DNA from: Chrysophaeum taylorii
Lineage: Eukaryota; Sar; Pelagophyceae; Pelagomonadales; Pelagomonadaceae
Reading direction: 5' to 3'
NCBI GenBank assembly: GCA_029834535.1
Contig: JAQMWT010000467.1
Location: 1 to 41,287, forward strand
DNA length: 41,287 nt
Part shown: positions 38,846 through 41,287 of the stretch, one piece after another
How the letters are laid out: the number at the start of each line of letters is the position of its first letter
Position numbering within the stretch: position 1 is the first letter of the stretch
Notes under the pieces: model-generated
The model's input: only the letters and a program-made list of their open reading frames with translations
Told to the model about the DNA's origin: nothing
The model's database searches: none
Made by a program: the position numbers and the translations under genes

Positions 38846-40435
38846 GTCGGAGCGCGCTGCGCTATTCGCACTGGTTCAACGGAAAGTTCTGACGCTTCTT
38901 TGTCGTCAGGCCATTTTGCGGAGGACAGGCGGTGCTAATCGGAGCGTGCTGTGGCCGCGTCGCTTATGCACGCTCATCAGCGCGGATCAAATTTATTATG
39001 CGGCAGCGACGGCATTAGACACCAGATGTGGTGAAATCGACGTTCCACTTGCGCCTTTAGTGCAAATTAATCGCATGTCTACGAAGAACTCAACACCGCG
39101 CTTTGCTAGAAGATTGGTCAGACTCTTCGACGGCACGACTACAAAGATACGGCTGGCCGGCACAGGTCGTGCAGTAACCCGACGAAGTTCACGGACACCC
39201 CCGACGTAATGGCCAGTGCGGCGCAGGCGGAAGCCGCGGGACCAACCACCATCAAACTTTAAGCCAGCGACTGGCCGATTACAACGACCATCCTGGCCGA
39301 TTTTGACTTTGGCCATCCTCTCGGAGTACGGGCCGGCGCCAGCATCCCAAAACCGCATGCTGTGGAGGCCCCAGTCCCCGCCGCGGCCCCGGCTTCACGG
39401 CCCTGGCCTCCACTGAGACCCGTCGACCCAATGCCGAGTACCCAACGAGAGGGGGGCTCGGACGACGCCGAGCAAAGCACCCTCAAAGTCGGACGACGAC
39501 ACACGCCGTCGCCAGCCCCGTACCGGCAATCCGAGGCCGTCATGTCAAAGCCCAAACTCGAAGCCGAGGATCACTCAACGGAGATCGCGAGGCTAAGTAA
39601 GACTCTAGGTAGTAAGAGCGTGCCAGGCACCTCGGGTACGAAAAGAGGACGTTAAGACCAAACTGCAGAAGGCTGAGACCGAGCTAGCCGCCTACCACCA
39701 GGTCGACGATCTTCAAGTCTAACTACGCCGGTATCAAGAGCTCGTGACATTCAACACCAGGAGTGTGAGCTTGCGGCGCTGTGTCGAGCTTCTGATGGAG
39801 CTCGACGCCGAGTCGAGATGTCGTCAGAGGTGCGCGTCCGGGATGCCGGCCCGCGCCTCGGCGGCGAGGTGATGCGCGTGGGACGCCGAGGCCCGCGCCT
39901 CAGGGGCCAAGGCGTGGTTCTTGACGGAGGTCAATGGTCGATGAAATTATTGGGGAATCGAGGGAACTGGTTGAAGGATATATATACTGCACTTTTAGAC
40001 TTAAGCTTTTCAGTGAGACGCTCGTCGGGAACCGAGTCAGAACTTCAAAAATAGGGCCTAGTTTCAGACCTAGGGACGCTGGGGGCGCCGGCCCTAATTC
40101 GGTCCCTAGTCACCAGTTACTAGACTAAACTTCTTGAAGAAAATTCGGTCCACACCCAACAGCATCTCAGCACCTGGTAGTCAGTCAGTCAGTCACATCG
40201 TCACGTTGACGAAGAAACATCATCGCTAGAGCAATAAAAAAAAAATTGTAGACGAAAAAAAGTAGGCAGGACGGGGCATCCATGAAATGCCACTTTAATA
40301 AGAAATGAGGGGGTTACGAGCCGTCGCCGACGTACGCACGCTCCCTGTTTTGCTACCCCTACTCGTTTGTCAGTTTGGCAGTTTGTCGACGGACATTACT
40401 TGGGGGTGGAACAGTTGTAAGTAAGGGCGACGATA
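38846..40435. other. decayed intergenic DNA
   Basis: No confident gene. 39541-39655 (MSKPKLEAEDHSTEIARLSK) and the following 150 bases in another frame (LQKAETELAAYHQVDD, LRRYQELVTF) look like a broken coiled-coil protein. A CAGT run is at about 40180-40195, and A-rich runs at about 40236-40262. A frame at 38996-39358 on the minus strand is open but unrecognised. The right arm of the 33-bp inverted repeat lies at 40048-40079. Confidence 0.5.
40048..40079 (-). repeat. inverted repeat, right arm
   Basis: Reverse complement of 30910-30942, core CCTAGTTTCAGACCTAGG. The surrounding bases do not extend the match far. Confidence 0.7.
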
Positions 40436-40442
40436 CTACATT

Positions 40443-41287
40443 TTACAGAGCGTCAGGGGTTTCGCAAGGGAAGGAGATTTGCAGGCTCTTCCCCTTGCCA
40501 TGTCCTTGAATTCGCGTGAAAGCCCAGGGGAGGCGGAGNTGGCAGCTGCGATTCTCCCAAAGGAGGAGTGGGAGGCGATACAAGGTCGGACCGGCTGAGC
40601 ATGAGCAAGTCGGCAAGCGAGCGCGTGTGGTGGGTAGACGTCCTCGTTGGCGAGATGATCTCGGTGCGCCGTATGCCGAGGCGGCGAGGGCGTCGAAGGA
40701 GAGGACCCTGTCGTAGCCGAGGTGGATGCGGGCGAGGTCGAGGACATTGGGCCAGTCGAGGAGACGAAGAAGGTCAGATCGGACCGCGGGAAGATGTGTT
40801 TCGAAACGTGGGTGACGCACGCAAAGACGGCGGGCCAGCTGTCGAAGTCGCTCGGGAGTCTGACGTCGTTGGCGCCGCGAGCTGATGAGGCCCTGCCACA
40901 CTTGGTGGTGAAGTTGCGACGATAGCAGTCGCCGACGCGGACATGGAGGCCAATAAGTTTCTGCCGCCGCCTATTTTTCGCTCGGGTGACATTCGCGATC
41001 AACCGGCCGATAGCCGAACTCGGATTAACGTCGGCAAAGAGGTCGCGCTGGAGGCAGCGATCGAAGAATTTAGGTTCTCGATTATAGGCGCCCGCATGGT
41101 CCGTGCAGGATTCGTGCATCCGCAAACGCACGAGTCTTGGGCGAGGTGCGCACTTTCCAAGGTGCCCCGCGAATCGAGAAGCTCGTAGTCCATCGCGACG
41201 AGCTGGACGTCGCGCCTCCTCGAGAGCTACGGCGGCGTGGCCCGCCTCCGGTGGTCGGCGCAGCCGCTCGCGGCACCTCTGCGACGA
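40443..41287 (-). pseudogene. fucosyltransferase-like gene, broken, runs off the edge
   Basis: Minus-strand coding text passes through three frames. The upstream frame reads PKFFDRCLQRDLFADVNPSS and LIGLHVRVGDCYRR; the latter is the donor-binding H-x-R-x-GD type motif of GT-B fucosyltransferases (GT11/GT23/GT37/GT65-like). It continues with SDLTFFVSS, then in another frame PNVLDLARIHLGYDRVLSFD, then in a third RSLADLLMLSRSDLV, and finally ASHSSFGRIA. This order (display of LS-x-SD and S-x-FG) is typical of these enzymes, which add fucose to glycans in the Golgi or ER. At least two frameshifts and one N (40539) break it. These may be assembly errors. The 5' end lies beyond 41287. Confidence 0.65.

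Noticed and set aside
1..41287. tRNA or rRNA genes
   Set aside because: No cloverleaf with matching arms, and no conserved rRNA segment, was recognised by eye on either strand. A tRNA search program could still find one.

Overview
The window looks like nuclear DNA of a eukaryotic microalga, probably a stramenopile (heterokont) alga such as a pelagophyte. The reasons are a compact GC-rich gene island with a 53-base GT..AG intron, a DWARF27-type carotenoid isomerase with a plastid-style N-terminus, an Mpv17/PMP22 protein, and surrounding DNA filled with Copia, Helitron and non-LTR retroelements. The lineage is inferred; nothing in the window fixes the species. There are single N bases at 36691 and 40539.

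Layout. (1) 220-16437: an outer Copia-order LTR retrotransposon (LTRs about 280 bp, about 5% diverged by eye) whose 3' LTR is split by a younger complete Copia element at 11071-16372 (identical 96-bp LTRs, 5-bp target duplication ATACC). The outer element is long and unusual. Its polyprotein is cut into six blocks by five near-identical sites (core GTCGTTAAACTA, peptide TSLNY), and two blocks of unknown function lie downstream of RNase H. (2) 17906-24412: a dense gene island holding an unknown helical protein with one intron, a D27-like carotenoid isomerase, a secreted-type flavin amine oxidase, a DEDD 3'-5' exonuclease and an Mpv17 family protein. Gaps between genes fall to 26-44 bp, apart from one 0.7-kb gap that carries a 255-bp Tc1/mariner-type MITE.

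(3) 26003-38845: two inverted arms of a composite of Helitron and non-LTR retroelement. Arm A (26003-27762) has the degraded 3' end of a Helitron Pif1-type helicase joined to the last 0.78 kb of a non-LTR element. Arm B (31051-38845, opposite orientation) has the same helicase piece joined at the same base to a long copy of the same retroelement. That copy has a 1112-codon ORF with a reverse transcriptase (motif C MDDG) and a C-terminal PD-(D/E)XK-like nuclease, preceded by a RING-like block. The spacer holds one orphan coiled-coil ORF (29712-30401). (4) 38846-41287: mostly decayed DNA, then a broken fucosyltransferase-like gene running off the right edge.

The mobile elements are parasitic layers around ordinary housekeeping and plastid genes. 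The best candidates for something undescribed are the repeated TSLNY junction and extra 3' blocks of the outer Copia element, and the RING-RT-nuclease retroelement tied to a Helitron helicase fragment.
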